Positions 1 through 6,259 of a DNA stretch of 23,290 nt are shown piece by piece. Positions within the stretch are counted from its first letter, which is position 1, and every line of letters starts with the position of its first letter. The translations under genes were made by a program, and so were the position numbers. The notes beneath the pieces were generated by a model. The model ran no database searches and was not told where the DNA came from. It saw only the letters and a list, made by a program, of their open reading frames with translations. The stretch is from JACOWB01 sp964373665 (GTDB lineage: Archaea > Aenigmatarchaeota > Aenigmatarchaeia > CG10238-14 > SCSR01), in contig CAYJVM010000014.1 in NCBI GenBank assembly GCA_964373665.1, positions 1 through 23,290 on the forward strand, in the 5' to 3' direction.

Positions 1-290
1 TGTCTGACCGGAAGGAGGGTTAAGTACGAAAGGAACATCCCTCCGTGGCCTCTGGTGTACCGGTTGTTAAAAGCATCGCCGGGCAGCTAAGCCATACATG
101 GATAAGTCCTGAAGGCATCTAAGGACGAAATCATCCGGAAAAATAGACAACCGATCTGACTGCTGGCAGCAATGTCGGTAGTTGGACGAAGGCTGCCATA
201 GACGATGGCTTTGATAGGAGAGCGGTGTAAGAACCAAGGTTTCGACCGAGGTTTTCAGCTGGCTCTTACTAATCGCCTAAGATTGACTGA
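1..290 (+). rRNA. 23S ribosomal RNA, 3' end (partial, archaeal type)
   Basis: The sequence begins inside domain VI of 23S rRNA. The sarcin-ricin stem-loop is at about 14-45 (GGAGGG pairs with CCCTCC around AGTACGAAAGGAAC). It is followed by the conserved GCTAAGCC, ATAAGTCCTGAAGGCATCTAAGGACGAAA and CTCTTACTAAT blocks in the order known from other 23S genes. By comparison with the remembered E. coli sequence, the mature 3' end should fall roughly 15-25 nt after TTACTAAT, so near 285-295; the exact end cannot be read. The 5' part lies outside the window. The tetraloop reads GAAA at 28-31 where the usual sequence is GAGA. No 5S gene follows within the next kilobases. The last bases of the gene belong to a repeat found twice more downstream. 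Confidence 0.96.
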
Positions 291-333
291 CTTTGATAAA
301 CAACCTGATCTTATGAATAGTGGAAACTATTTT
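263..333 (+). repeat. 23S-tail repeat, copy 1 (native end of the 23S gene)
   Basis: This copy runs from CTCTTACTAATCGCC in the 23S gene through the mature 3' end into the flank, and ends with a hairpin and U-run. It matches copy 3 (2497-2567) over 71 positions with two differences (T/C and A/G in the GATCYTATGRATAG part). It matches copy 2 (1955-2017) from TAATCGCC onward with a few more differences. Being continuous with the rest of the 23S gene, it is the native copy. An 11-base part, TGACTTTGATA, recurs once more at 337-347, just outside the repeat. Confidence 0.93.
316..333 (+). terminator. GNRA-capped hairpin and U-run after the 23S gene
   Basis: AATAGT pairs with ACTATT around a GGAA tetraloop (a GNRA loop) and is followed by T residues. 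The hairpin recurs in copy 3 (2551-2567), and in copy 2 (2002-2017) with an AGAA loop. Position and U-run fit a terminator or a 3' processing element of the rRNA transcript. Archaeal termination depends mainly on U-runs, and this one is short, so the role is inferred. Confidence 0.45.
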
Positions 334-677
334 ATTTGACTTTGATAGATTGTCAAACCATTTATTTCAGAATAATTTTGTACAAAGTCACTGGAACAAA
401 CAACCTGTTAAAACCTATTTAAAGAAAGAATTCCACCAGTCTGTGGCTGGTGGTTGCATAACCACATGTAGCAAAAGGCACGGCCAATCATCTTATCTAA
501 TAAGATACCACCGGTCTTTGACCGGTGGTGATTCATAACATTACTCGTTATGTTCGATTTGAGGAAAAATGTCCTAGCCTAATTCCGATTACACCTGTGG
601 ATTTTGCTAACCTATGTTCATGAAAGGGGCTGCAACCCGACCTGATATGAAAAATATAGCTAGTGCTATTCCAACTA
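334..677. other. Non-coding stretch after the 23S gene
   Basis: About 345 bases hold no convincing gene. A 72-codon open frame from a GTG at 320 crosses the repeat and several hairpins and has no protein-like character. The stretch is AT-rich and carries the hairpin cluster at 433-552 and the first arm of a direct repeat at 652-688. I see no 5S rRNA or tRNA pattern. Confidence 0.6.
433..552 (+). other. Cluster of five hairpins (candidate structured RNA or mobile-element end)
   Basis: Five perfect short inverted repeats follow each other: CCACCAG/CTGGTGG (433-453), GTGGTT/AACCAC (450-465), ATCTTAT/ATAAGAT (490-506), ACCACCGGTC/GACCGGTGGT with a three-base loop (507-529) and CATAAC/GTTATG (534-552). 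The first and fourth are related: both have CCAC-type stems and a CATA shortly after the stem. A shortened relative of the fourth, ending in the same 14 bases, lies at 20451-20476. The shape resembles the foldback ends of IS200/IS605-family elements, but no transposase or TnpB gene is present, so this may be a remnant or an independent small RNA. Confidence 0.45.
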
Positions 678-741
678 TTATCGCATACTCGAAACTAATA
701 GGACAAATATAACTAGTGCTATTCCAACTATTATCGCATAC
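652..741. repeat. 37-bp tandem direct repeat over a gene end
   Basis: A 37-base unit at 652-688 recurs at 705-741 with a single G/A difference and a 53-base period. The right copy encodes residues near the C-terminus of the membrane protein read on the minus strand; the left copy lies mostly beyond its stop. Because 53 is not a multiple of three, the duplication changed the reading frame at the end of that gene. Confidence 0.9.
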
Positions 742-1163
742 ATTTTAACGATTTTTTCAAGTTTCGATTTGCCAACCATAAGTTTAAATAAATATCCGTG
801 TGAAAAATAAATAGTGGCCATAAAAATGAGCCATGGCCAAACAACAATAACGCTTCTTAGTTGTGGCAAATTAAAAAGCATACTCCCAAAGAAAACCAAA
901 CCTACTACCAATCCATGCAATGATCTGCCCGCAACATAAAAAAGAACTGCCTTCTCAAGCCTCGAGTTTTTATAAAAAAGCAATGATATCAATAATATAC
1001 CAGCTAAAAGTGACATTAAGGGTGAAAGAACCGGCATAAAAGTATCCTCAAATATATCCCGGCTACCAGTCATTTCTACGACAATTTGCGCTACAGCCAA
1101 TTGTATGGCGTGAATAATAAACAAACTACCTAAGACACTAAAAATAATTCTTTTGTCCATCAA
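678..1163 (-). CDS. Four-helix membrane protein of unknown function
   Basis: The 161-residue product has four clear hydrophobic segments (about residues 8-28, 45-63, 75-115 and 140-157), short loops and a basic stretch (GKSKLEKIVK) before the last helix. I do not recognise a family. It begins with two adjacent methionines and lies alone on the minus strand in the first interval between the 23S-tail repeats. Its C-terminus is altered by a 53-base tandem duplication: after the repeated part the protein runs through SSMR and stops inside the second repeat arm, so its tail probably differs from that of relatives. It could be accessory cargo of the interval or an immunity-like membrane protein; nothing in the sequence decides. 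Confidence 0.65.
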   Translation of the reverse strand: MMDKRIIFSVLGSLFIIHAIQLAVAQIVVEMTGSRDIFEDTFMPVLSPLMSLLAGILLISLLFYKNSRLEKAVLFYVAGRSLHGLVVGLVFFGSMLFNLPQLRSVIVVWPWLIFMATIYFSHGYLFKLMVGKSKLEKIVKMYAIIVGIALVIFVLLVSSMR

Positions 1164-1298
1164 TTACAATATAATAACACGATATATATATCTTTCTATT
1201 ATACATCAACTTTTTAATTGTGTATATTTCAGCTCTAAGGTGGAAGCTTTCTTAAATCGTTGCGATAAAGTTGATTATCAGAAACAGTTCGTCCAAGA

Positions 1299-1311
1299 AA
1301 AAGTTTATATG
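1299..1311 (+). promoter_or_regulatory. Likely TATA box for the DUF4258/MqsA-like pair
   Basis: GTTTATATGTAT lies about 42 bases before the ATG at 1347, giving a predicted transcript start near 1330 and a short leader. A second TATA-like stretch, TTGTATATAC at about 1328-1337, is too close to the start codon to serve a leaderless transcript. The assignment is from spacing alone. Confidence 0.4.
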
Positions 1312-1346
1312 TATATCTTTTCTATATTTGTATATACGCTGATGAG

Positions 1347-1613
1347 ATGTGGTATAGGGATGAGTTCCTAAATTACTGGTGGAATGATAAGAAACTATAT
1401 ATGACATTACATGCGCTAGATGAACTGGAGGAATTTGATAAGACAATAGACTTTGTGTGCGAAGTATTGGATAAAGGTGAACACAAGCTTGAGTCAAAGA
1501 AGGAACAAAAGATGATTGCAAAACTGAAAGGTGGTAAGATGATTTGGGAAACAGCATATAGGATAACTGATAATGTTTGTACAATAATCCACTTTGGAGT
1601 GAAAAGAGTATGA
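1347..1613 (+). CDS. DUF4258/RelE-like toxin candidate
   Basis: The 88-residue product has the layout of small DUF4258-type proteins: an early LHALDELEEF helix, a second helix (IDFVCEVLDKGEHKL), then beta strands (MIWETAYRI and VCTIIHFGVKRV). In DUF4258 proteins the first helix carries a conserved histidine as in HALDEL. Members are often encoded directly before a YgiT/MqsA-type zinc-finger gene, which is the arrangement here: the next gene overlaps this one by four bases (ATGA, 1610-1613). The pair is therefore a likely type II toxin-antitoxin module, with this gene as the toxin; the toxic activity itself is inferred. It lies at the right edge of the first interval between 23S-tail repeats. 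Confidence 0.7.
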   Translation: MWYRDEFLNYWWNDKKLYMTLHALDELEEFDKTIDFVCEVLDKGEHKLESKKEQKMIAKLKGGKMIWETAYRITDNVCTIIHFGVKRV

Positions 1614-1957
1614 TATCAAAACTTAAACTGTTGCTGAAAATAGAAGAGAAGAAAGAATTGACAGTGTGCCCAATATGCGAATCTGGTTTAGAGGAAACTA
1701 CAGTTATCCGTAAGGGAATTAAATTGCATGGATTCAAGTGCAAGAAATGTGGTGAGGTTGTATTTTCATCATCTGAAATATTTAGATATGAGGTATTATC
1801 TGGAAAGAGGAATGTAAGAGAGATTAGAAAGGTAGGGAATTCTATTGTTATTGGAATACCCAAAAATTTGGCTAGGGATGTTGGAATAAAATCTGGAGAT
1901 TTGGCATATTTTGAAAGTAAAGGAAAAGAGATTCGTGTTGACATATTAAAGAAATAA
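1610..1957 (+). CDS. MqsA/YgiT-type zinc finger plus AbrB-type antitoxin
   Basis: The ATG at 1610 is chosen over an earlier in-frame codon at 1577 because it overlaps the upstream stop as ATGA and has GGAG at 1596-1599. This gives 115 residues. Residues about 20-50 form a zinc finger with CPIC and CKKC pairs, as in MqsA-like antitoxins. Residues about 70-113 (REIRKVGNSIVIGIPKNLAR onward) form a SpoVT/AbrB swapped-hairpin DNA-binding domain with the usual GNS and IPK elements. The protein should bind the upstream toxin and its own promoter. Its TAA stop (1955-1957) forms the first bases of the second 23S-tail repeat, so the gene ends exactly at the repeat boundary. Confidence 0.85.
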   Translation: MISKLKLLLKIEEKKELTVCPICESGLEETTVIRKGIKLHGFKCKKCGEVVFSSSEIFRYEVLSGKRNVREIRKVGNSIVIGIPKNLARDVGIKSGDLAYFESKGKEIRVDILKK

Positions 1958-2017
1958 TCGCCTGAGATTGACAGGCCTTGATAAACAACCTGATCCTATG
2001 GATAGTAGAAACTATTT
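1955..2017 (+). repeat. 23S-tail repeat, copy 2 (diverged)
   Basis: TAATCGCCTGAGATTGAC followed by GATAAACAACCTGATCCTATG and the ATAGT-AGAA-ACTAT hairpin repeats the end of the 23S gene and its flank. It differs from copy 1 in ACAGGCC against ACTGACT, one A/G in CCTRAG, and a few further bases. It lacks the CTCTTAC part of copies 1 and 3. Stop codons of convergent genes lie at both edges: TAA of the AbrB-type antitoxin at 1955-1957 and, on the minus strand, TAG of hicA at 2012-2014. Confidence 0.92.
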
Positions 2018-2245
2018 CAACTTTTCAAGAAATTTGTCTCTACTAATTTTCGCTAATTCTAATATCCCTATCAATGTACCTGTTTTAACTTCCTTATGTA
2101 ATGGGACAACTGTAACTATCTTCTTTCCTTCTAAAATTTTTCTTAGAATAACGTGAGAACCTTTTTGTCTAACGGTTTCAAATCCAAACTCTTTTATCAG
2201 AATTTTAATTATTTCATTACCAGAAATCCTAGGTAATTTCGACAC
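2012..2245 (-). CDS. hicA: HicA-type mRNA interferase toxin
   Basis: The product matches HicA: SKLPRISGNEIIKIL, then FGFETVRQKGSHVILRK with the catalytic histidine in GSH, then VVPLHKEVKTGTLIGIL and a short C-terminal helix. The usual length is 60-80 residues. TTG (2257) and GTG (2254) codons lie further upstream, but the GTG at 2245 gives the typical MSKLPRISG start and has GGTG a few bases before it, so I prefer it (77 residues). It overlaps the end of hicB by 17 bases. HicA proteins have a double-stranded-RNA-binding-like fold and cut mRNA. The TAG stop and the last lysine codon lie inside 23S-tail repeat copy 2. Confidence 0.9.
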   Translation of the reverse strand: MSKLPRISGNEIIKILIKEFGFETVRQKGSHVILRKILEGKKIVTVVPLHKEVKTGTLIGILELAKISRDKFLEKLK

Positions 2246-2438
2246 TAACTGCACCAATTGCTTTCATGTCTTTCAATTCTTTTCTTATTTCGGGCATTTC
2301 TTCCAGGTAAAGTTCTACAGCTTCTTTAATATTCTCAATAGCCTTTTCGATAGTCTTTCCTTGAGTAGTCACACCAGTAACAACTTCTTTAATCACGTAC
2401 ATATCCTCTTCTTTCCATATGACAGTTTGTAGTTCCAT
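2229..2438 (-). CDS. hicB: HicB-type antitoxin
   Basis: MELQTVIWKEEDMYVIKEV, then GVTTQGKTIEKAIENIKEAV, is the partial RNase H-like fold of HicB antitoxins, with the TQG-T-EKA-NIKEA pattern. Earlier in-frame ATGs at 2468 and 2459 lie upstream of the transcript start predicted from the TATA box at 2467-2478, so the ATG at 2438 is chosen (69 residues). This short form lacks the C-terminal helix-turn-helix or ribbon-helix-helix domain found in longer HicB proteins, so DNA binding is uncertain. It should neutralise HicA, which follows with overlap. The antitoxin-first order is less common than hicA-hicB but known. Confidence 0.88.
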   Translation of the reverse strand: MELQTVIWKEEDMYVIKEVVTGVTTQGKTIEKAIENIKEAVELYLEEMPEIRKELKDMKAIGAVSVEIT

Positions 2439-2466
2439 AATGTCACTAGTTATATTCATTTTCTCC

Positions 2467-2478
2467 ATATATTTAAAG
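2467..2478 (-). promoter_or_regulatory. TATA box of hicB-hicA
   Basis: Read on the minus strand this is CTTTAAATATAT. A start about 25 bases downstream would fall near 2448, giving a leader of about 10 bases before the ATG at 2438. The box lies only about 19 bases from the third 23S-tail repeat, so the interval contains a complete promoter-antitoxin-toxin unit and almost nothing else. Confidence 0.6.
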
Positions 2479-2496
2479 TTTCTTCAAATTTTTGCT

Positions 2497-2567
2497 CTCT
2501 TACTAATCGCCTAAGATTGACTGACTTTGATAAACAACCTGATCCTATGGATAGTGGAAACTATTTT
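2497..2567 (+). repeat. 23S-tail repeat, copy 3
   Basis: These 71 bases match positions 263-333 with two differences, including CTCTTACTAATCGCCTAAG from inside the 23S gene and the ATAGT-GGAA-ACTAT hairpin with trailing T residues. With a two-base gap the match extends three bases further upstream (GCT). It ends two bases before the stop codon of the convergent membrane-protein gene. It is not attached to any other rRNA sequence, so it is a detached copy of the rRNA end. Confidence 0.94.
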
Positions 2568-2568
2568 C

Positions 2569-4494
2569 TTAGTTTGGAATCCTATACACTGCATATTCCC
2601 CATTAGACCATACTTTAACCAATCCAGACTGCTCAAAATCCCTATGGCCTACAGAATTTTCATACGGCCCTCCGACAACATAATCCACCCTATAGCTTTC
2701 CGACAGCTCAACAACATCGTCAGGATAATTTAGATAGTCTGACAACATTTTGCTTCTGAAATCGGCGGGAATAAAGATGATCGCCTCTATCGAATTCAAG
2801 TCCAACCCTCTAGCTTGAATATCATTCAGAACATATTCTCTAGGCAGGTTGGTGTCATATGCAAGTTTCTTCACATCAAATATGTGCCTGAAATGGAACA
2901 GGTAATAGTGAAGTACGGCCTTGTCGTAATTTTCTGGCTTTAGAGATGTGTACATTCGAAGGCTGCCGTTGGTGTATTCGTTGCTCAGCAACCACTCCAA
3001 GTATTCTGGAGTCACACCAAAGGTCTTGAATGCTATCAACATTCTTTCGAAAGTCTCGTTAACAGGCGTCATTGAGTTCAGTGCATTGGGCAAAAACACG
3101 TTGTTGTGTGTATAGACTGGGAGCAGTATATTGTTTTCTGGATTTAATGTCATTACAACGGTGTCTTTCTCCGTGTTGTTGTCTAACCATGCAAACAGCT
3201 CTCTTTGAGATTCAGATAGTGTAAAGTCTTTATATGTTAGGATGGCATAGCTTGCATGCATAAGTATACCATGCAAAAGAAGTCCTGCTGTGAGGACTAT
3301 TGTAATAGTTTTGAAATTGTTGTGGATGGGTGAAACTAATTTATTCACGAAATTCGTAGAAAGCGCTTTTACAATGTTTTTCTTGTAAAAGAGTTCGTAG
3401 AAGTAAATTACACCTAGAATCACACCTAGCGGTTCCAATATGACAAACCAATAGTGTGTCGGTTGTATGGTGTACCCTACCAAGAGCTGTAGGTTCAGCC
3501 CTATAAGACCTGTGGCATAAAAGAGCAGAAGTATGGTATGTACCGGTTTCTTCTCCTTCAGCATCAGAAATGGGATAATCATGAATCCATAAAAGATGGT
3601 CCGCAACATGAATAATGGATTAAATCTTCCGTAATAGACCCCTGTTTTGTATAAAAATTCGGAGTAACCTTCAGATAATCTGATTGTCACAAATTGGATT
3701 ATATAAGGCAAGCCTATCAGAAATGCAATCAGGCCAATGGAAAAAATAATTTTCGCGTTCCCCAAATCCTTTCTGATTAAATAGAATAAGAATAGGAAAA
3801 CCAGCCCTATTGCAATTGCAAAAATGTTGAATACGTAAGTGTAGAACTGCATACCGCCCAACAAGCCCGCAATCAGAACAAAACGCTTTTTCCTGGTCTC
3901 AATAGAAAGATACGTGAATAATATCGTTGAAATAAGCAGCAGAAAAGTGAATTCCGTAAACGGCAACCTTCCCAAGTAATAAGGAAGTCTGGTGAAGTTG
4001 AATGGTATAAGATTCTGGGTGTAGAATTCAGGAGACTGGAGAGCGAATGCGTATGAAATGAATAAAACTGCGACTCCCCCTAGTATACCTACCAAATGGT
4101 TTTGAGTGGCCCTGTTGATTGTAAAGTATAACACTAGAAAAGTCAGCGCAGGGAATACAAAATCGCCTATGATAAATGTGTTTTCAACAGAACCGGTTAG
4201 CATAGCCATCAAACCCAGTACAAAGTAGGTAAACCAAGGAGTAAGCACGTTGGGTTGATCCTTGTTCTCGTATATTTGAGAGTCTGTAACTATCAAATGG
4301 CCATCGTATACATCCCGGATGTTTGATGCGTACATCGTTTCCTCCAGTGTGTAAAAGTTTACATCACGAGACACAAGCGGTGTATAATATGCACCGCCCA
4401 ACAAAATAGTGGACAGCAAGTGGTGGGAAGAGAAAATGAATCCGCATAGCAGTGCAACTATCAATACGGAGTACTTTGATTTGACCTTCAACAT
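2569..4494 (-). CDS. Polytopic membrane protein, GT-C glycosyltransferase-like
   Basis: The 641-residue product has about ten to twelve hydrophobic segments across residues 8-410 and a hydrophilic C-terminal domain of about 230 residues. The first external loop carries acidic residues (RDVNFYTLEE, then RDVYDGHLIVTD) where GT-C lipid-linked sugar transferases place catalytic acids. The C-terminal part begins ESQRELFAWLDNNTEKDTVV, a layout common in archaeal and bacterial GT-C-like proteins. The substrate cannot be read; transfer of a sugar from a polyprenyl carrier outside the membrane is the family role. A GGTGAT ribosome-binding site lies just before the ATG. It is divergent from a cytoplasmic-type glycosyltransferase, and both may build surface glycans. 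The stop lies two bases from the third 23S-tail repeat. Confidence 0.62.
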   Translation of the reverse strand: MLKVKSKYSVLIVALLCGFIFSSHHLLSTILLGGAYYTPLVSRDVNFYTLEETMYASNIRDVYDGHLIVTDSQIYENKDQPNVLTPWFTYFVLGLMAMLTGSVENTFIIGDFVFPALTFLVLYFTINRATQNHLVGILGGVAVLFISYAFALQSPEFYTQNLIPFNFTRLPYYLGRLPFTEFTFLLLISTILFTYLSIETRKKRFVLIAGLLGGMQFYTYVFNIFAIAIGLVFLFLFYLIRKDLGNAKIIFSIGLIAFLIGLPYIIQFVTIRLSEGYSEFLYKTGVYYGRFNPLFMLRTIFYGFMIIPFLMLKEKKPVHTILLLFYATGLIGLNLQLLVGYTIQPTHYWFVILEPLGVILGVIYFYELFYKKNIVKALSTNFVNKLVSPIHNNFKTITIVLTAGLLLHGILMHASYAILTYKDFTLSESQRELFAWLDNNTEKDTVVMTLNPENNILLPVYTHNNVFLPNALNSMTPVNETFERMLIAFKTFGVTPEYLEWLLSNEYTNGSLRMYTSLKPENYDKAVLHYYLFHFRHIFDVKKLAYDTNLPREYVLNDIQARGLDLNSIEAIIFIPADFRSKMLSDYLNYPDDVVELSESYRVDYVVGGPYENSVGHRDFEQSGLVKVWSNGEYAVYRIPN

Positions 4495-4600
4495 ATCACC
4501 TTTCCCGAATTACCTTGAAATTATTCGTGCTGTTAAAGGTTTAATAGCTTAAAATTAATATTGTTGCGACAGAATTCGAGTCAATTACAGGAAGAATAAA

Positions 4601-5821
4601 ATGACTAATGATAAATATCTTCTGGTTGAACTTTCCGACACAGGTCTCGGCGGTCATCCATACGACCATGCTTTAGCACATTCAAGGTTTCTAAAGGAAG
4701 TTGATATTGAACAGGCCTTTGTTTTGGAATCTGGTGGAGACAATTTGGCCGACTCTTTGAGACAATCAGAAGTAAAATATCATAAAATATCGTTGCCTAG
4801 ATTTAACCGGAAAAGCAAAATACCACAGTACTTCAAATCCGTTGCATCATTTTTATTTGACATAATACGCTTTATAAAAGTATTCCAGATAGCAGAAAGG
4901 TCAAATGTCAAGCTGGTAAACATACTCTCTTTTGCTACTTACGATGCTATAACATTATTTTTCTCAATGCTCTATCATAAATCCAAAATCCCACTCATAA
5001 TAACCATACACAATTTTAGCGTCGACGACAAAGTTACACATAACATCAAAAAGTTCCTAAGCAACAGATTTGCTATACTTTCAATTATGATTCTTAGGCA
5101 CCTCATTGAAATCAACAGAATTCAAAAGATTGTTGTCTGTGCAGATTCGATAAAGAGTTTTTTATCCAAGTATATTCCTTCGGACAAAATATTGAAAACA
5201 CCTCTGCCAATAGCCTTCGATTACGAGAATTTTAAATACAGCAATGAATACTCAAGAGAGATACTAGAGCTTCCGAAAGAAGCTCCTTTGTTGCTTGCAT
5301 TCTCACCGGATTCGAAAGGGAAATCGATTGACAACCTTTTGAAAGCACTCCCATATATCAAAGGCAACTATAAGCTAGTCCTTGTCGGACATTTGAGTAC
5401 AAGTTTCAATGACAAAACAAGCAATGTTATTGGAACACTTAATTTAAAAAACAAGATCATCTTAAGGAACAAGTTCGTAGATACCAAAGAAAAGTTTCAT
5501 TATTTTAATTCGGCAGATTTAATCATACAACCATATATAAGTGCGGTTTACAAAAAATCCAGAACAGCTAGCACAGTTTTGACAGAGTGTATAATTTTCA
5601 AAAAACCAGTGATAATAACTGACATAGGAGAAAGCAGTGATTTGGTGGAAAAAAACAAACTCGGAGTAATAGTTAATGATAATGTGACGAGTTGGAGCAA
5701 CACCCTTAATCATTCACTCGAAAATCTGGACAAATTAACAGATTCTGCTAGAGAAAATGCAAATAAACTATTGGATTCATACAGATATGACACCATTCTG
5801 AAAAGAGTTTACAATCGATAG
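4601..5821 (+). CDS. GT4-like (GT-B fold) glycosyltransferase
   Basis: The 406-residue product has no membrane-spanning start and fits a two-domain GT-B enzyme. The N-terminal half includes ELSDTGLGGHPYDHA, a glycine-rich early loop. The C-terminal half has LLAFSPDSKGKSIDNLLKAL, then YKLVLVGHL, then ADLIIQPYISAVYKKSRTAS, then LTECIIFKKPVIITDIGE. This last block corresponds to the E-x7-E nucleotide-sugar-binding region of GT4 enzymes, though the first glutamate is not clear. The protein ends with the usual helix containing ARENANKLLDSYRY. GGAAG a few bases before the ATG may be the ribosome-binding site. It is transcribed divergently from the GT-C-like gene. Donor and acceptor are unknown. Confidence 0.78.
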   Translation: MTNDKYLLVELSDTGLGGHPYDHALAHSRFLKEVDIEQAFVLESGGDNLADSLRQSEVKYHKISLPRFNRKSKIPQYFKSVASFLFDIIRFIKVFQIAERSNVKLVNILSFATYDAITLFFSMLYHKSKIPLIITIHNFSVDDKVTHNIKKFLSNRFAILSIMILRHLIEINRIQKIVVCADSIKSFLSKYIPSDKILKTPLPIAFDYENFKYSNEYSREILELPKEAPLLLAFSPDSKGKSIDNLLKALPYIKGNYKLVLVGHLSTSFNDKTSNVIGTLNLKNKIILRNKFVDTKEKFHYFNSADLIIQPYISAVYKKSRTASTVLTECIIFKKPVIITDIGESSDLVEKNKLGVIVNDNVTSWSNTLNHSLENLDKLTDSARENANKLLDSYRYDTILKRVYNR

Positions 5822-5844
5822 AGAATAGTCAGAACTCAATTTTC

Positions 5845-6237
5845 CTATTTCAGTTGCTTCAATGTCTTGATCCCAAGAATTTCATAATAAGTAACATCTG
5901 CACCAGGTAGCGCTTTGTCTTTCAATTCTTCGGGCACCTCCAATTCAAGTGTCTCATAAGTTTCTAGGTCCATAAGTTGAGCTTTATTGCCAGTCACCGC
6001 AAGAATCTGACCCTGCTTCCTTAGGATTATCGGAACAACCACCTCGTCGCTTGAAGGGCCGAGCAAACTCCGTCTCCTACCATCCATCAAGCCCAATGCC
6101 TCAATCCTGACCTTGCTTGCACCATGCTTTCCAGATGTGGACACCTGAACCTTCTCCACTCTGCAAGGCTCATCTTCTATAACCACAAAACTTCCAGACT
6201 TCAAATCCTTCAATGCAGCCCTGCTTGTCTCAGCCAT
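5845..6237 (-). CDS. eif5A: Translation factor aIF5A (hypusine-containing)
   Basis: The 130-residue protein is full length for archaeal IF5A. It has an N-terminal SH3-like barrel with the modification loop STSGKHGASK, in which Lys37 is the deoxyhypusine/hypusine site, and a C-terminal OB fold (about residues 70-130). The factor binds the ribosome near the P site and relieves stalling at difficult peptide bonds. Its TATA box at 6261-6269 is about 27 bases upstream of the ATG, so the message is probably leaderless. That box overlaps the stop codon of the preceding membrane-protein gene. It points toward, and converges on, the glycosyltransferase gene. Confidence 0.97.
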   Translation of the reverse strand: MAETSRAALKDLKSGSFVVIEDEPCRVEKVQVSTSGKHGASKVRIEALGLMDGRRRSLLGPSSDEVVVPIILRKQGQILAVTGNKAQLMDLETYETLELEVPEELKDKALPGADVTYYEILGIKTLKQLK

Positions 6238-6259
6238 TTTAACTTATTTCCACTTATTT

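Noticed and set aside
396..420. Possible fourth, degenerate copy of the 23S-tail repeat (ACAAACAACCTG followed by CCTATTT)
   Set aside because: Only two short pieces match and the order of the rest is lost, so chance similarity in AT-rich sequence cannot be excluded.
320..538. 72-codon frame after the 23S gene
   Set aside because: It starts at a GTG inside the rRNA-tail repeat and runs through several perfect hairpins; the non-coding explanation is better.
334..660. 5S rRNA gene expected after 23S
   Set aside because: No 5S-like conserved blocks are visible. The stretch is AT-rich and made of hairpins, so 5S must be elsewhere.
1252..1944. 230-codon open frame on the minus strand
   Set aside because: It is antisense to the DUF4258/MqsA-AbrB pair, which has family motifs and an ATGA overlap. 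The antisense product is serine/leucine-rich without domain character.
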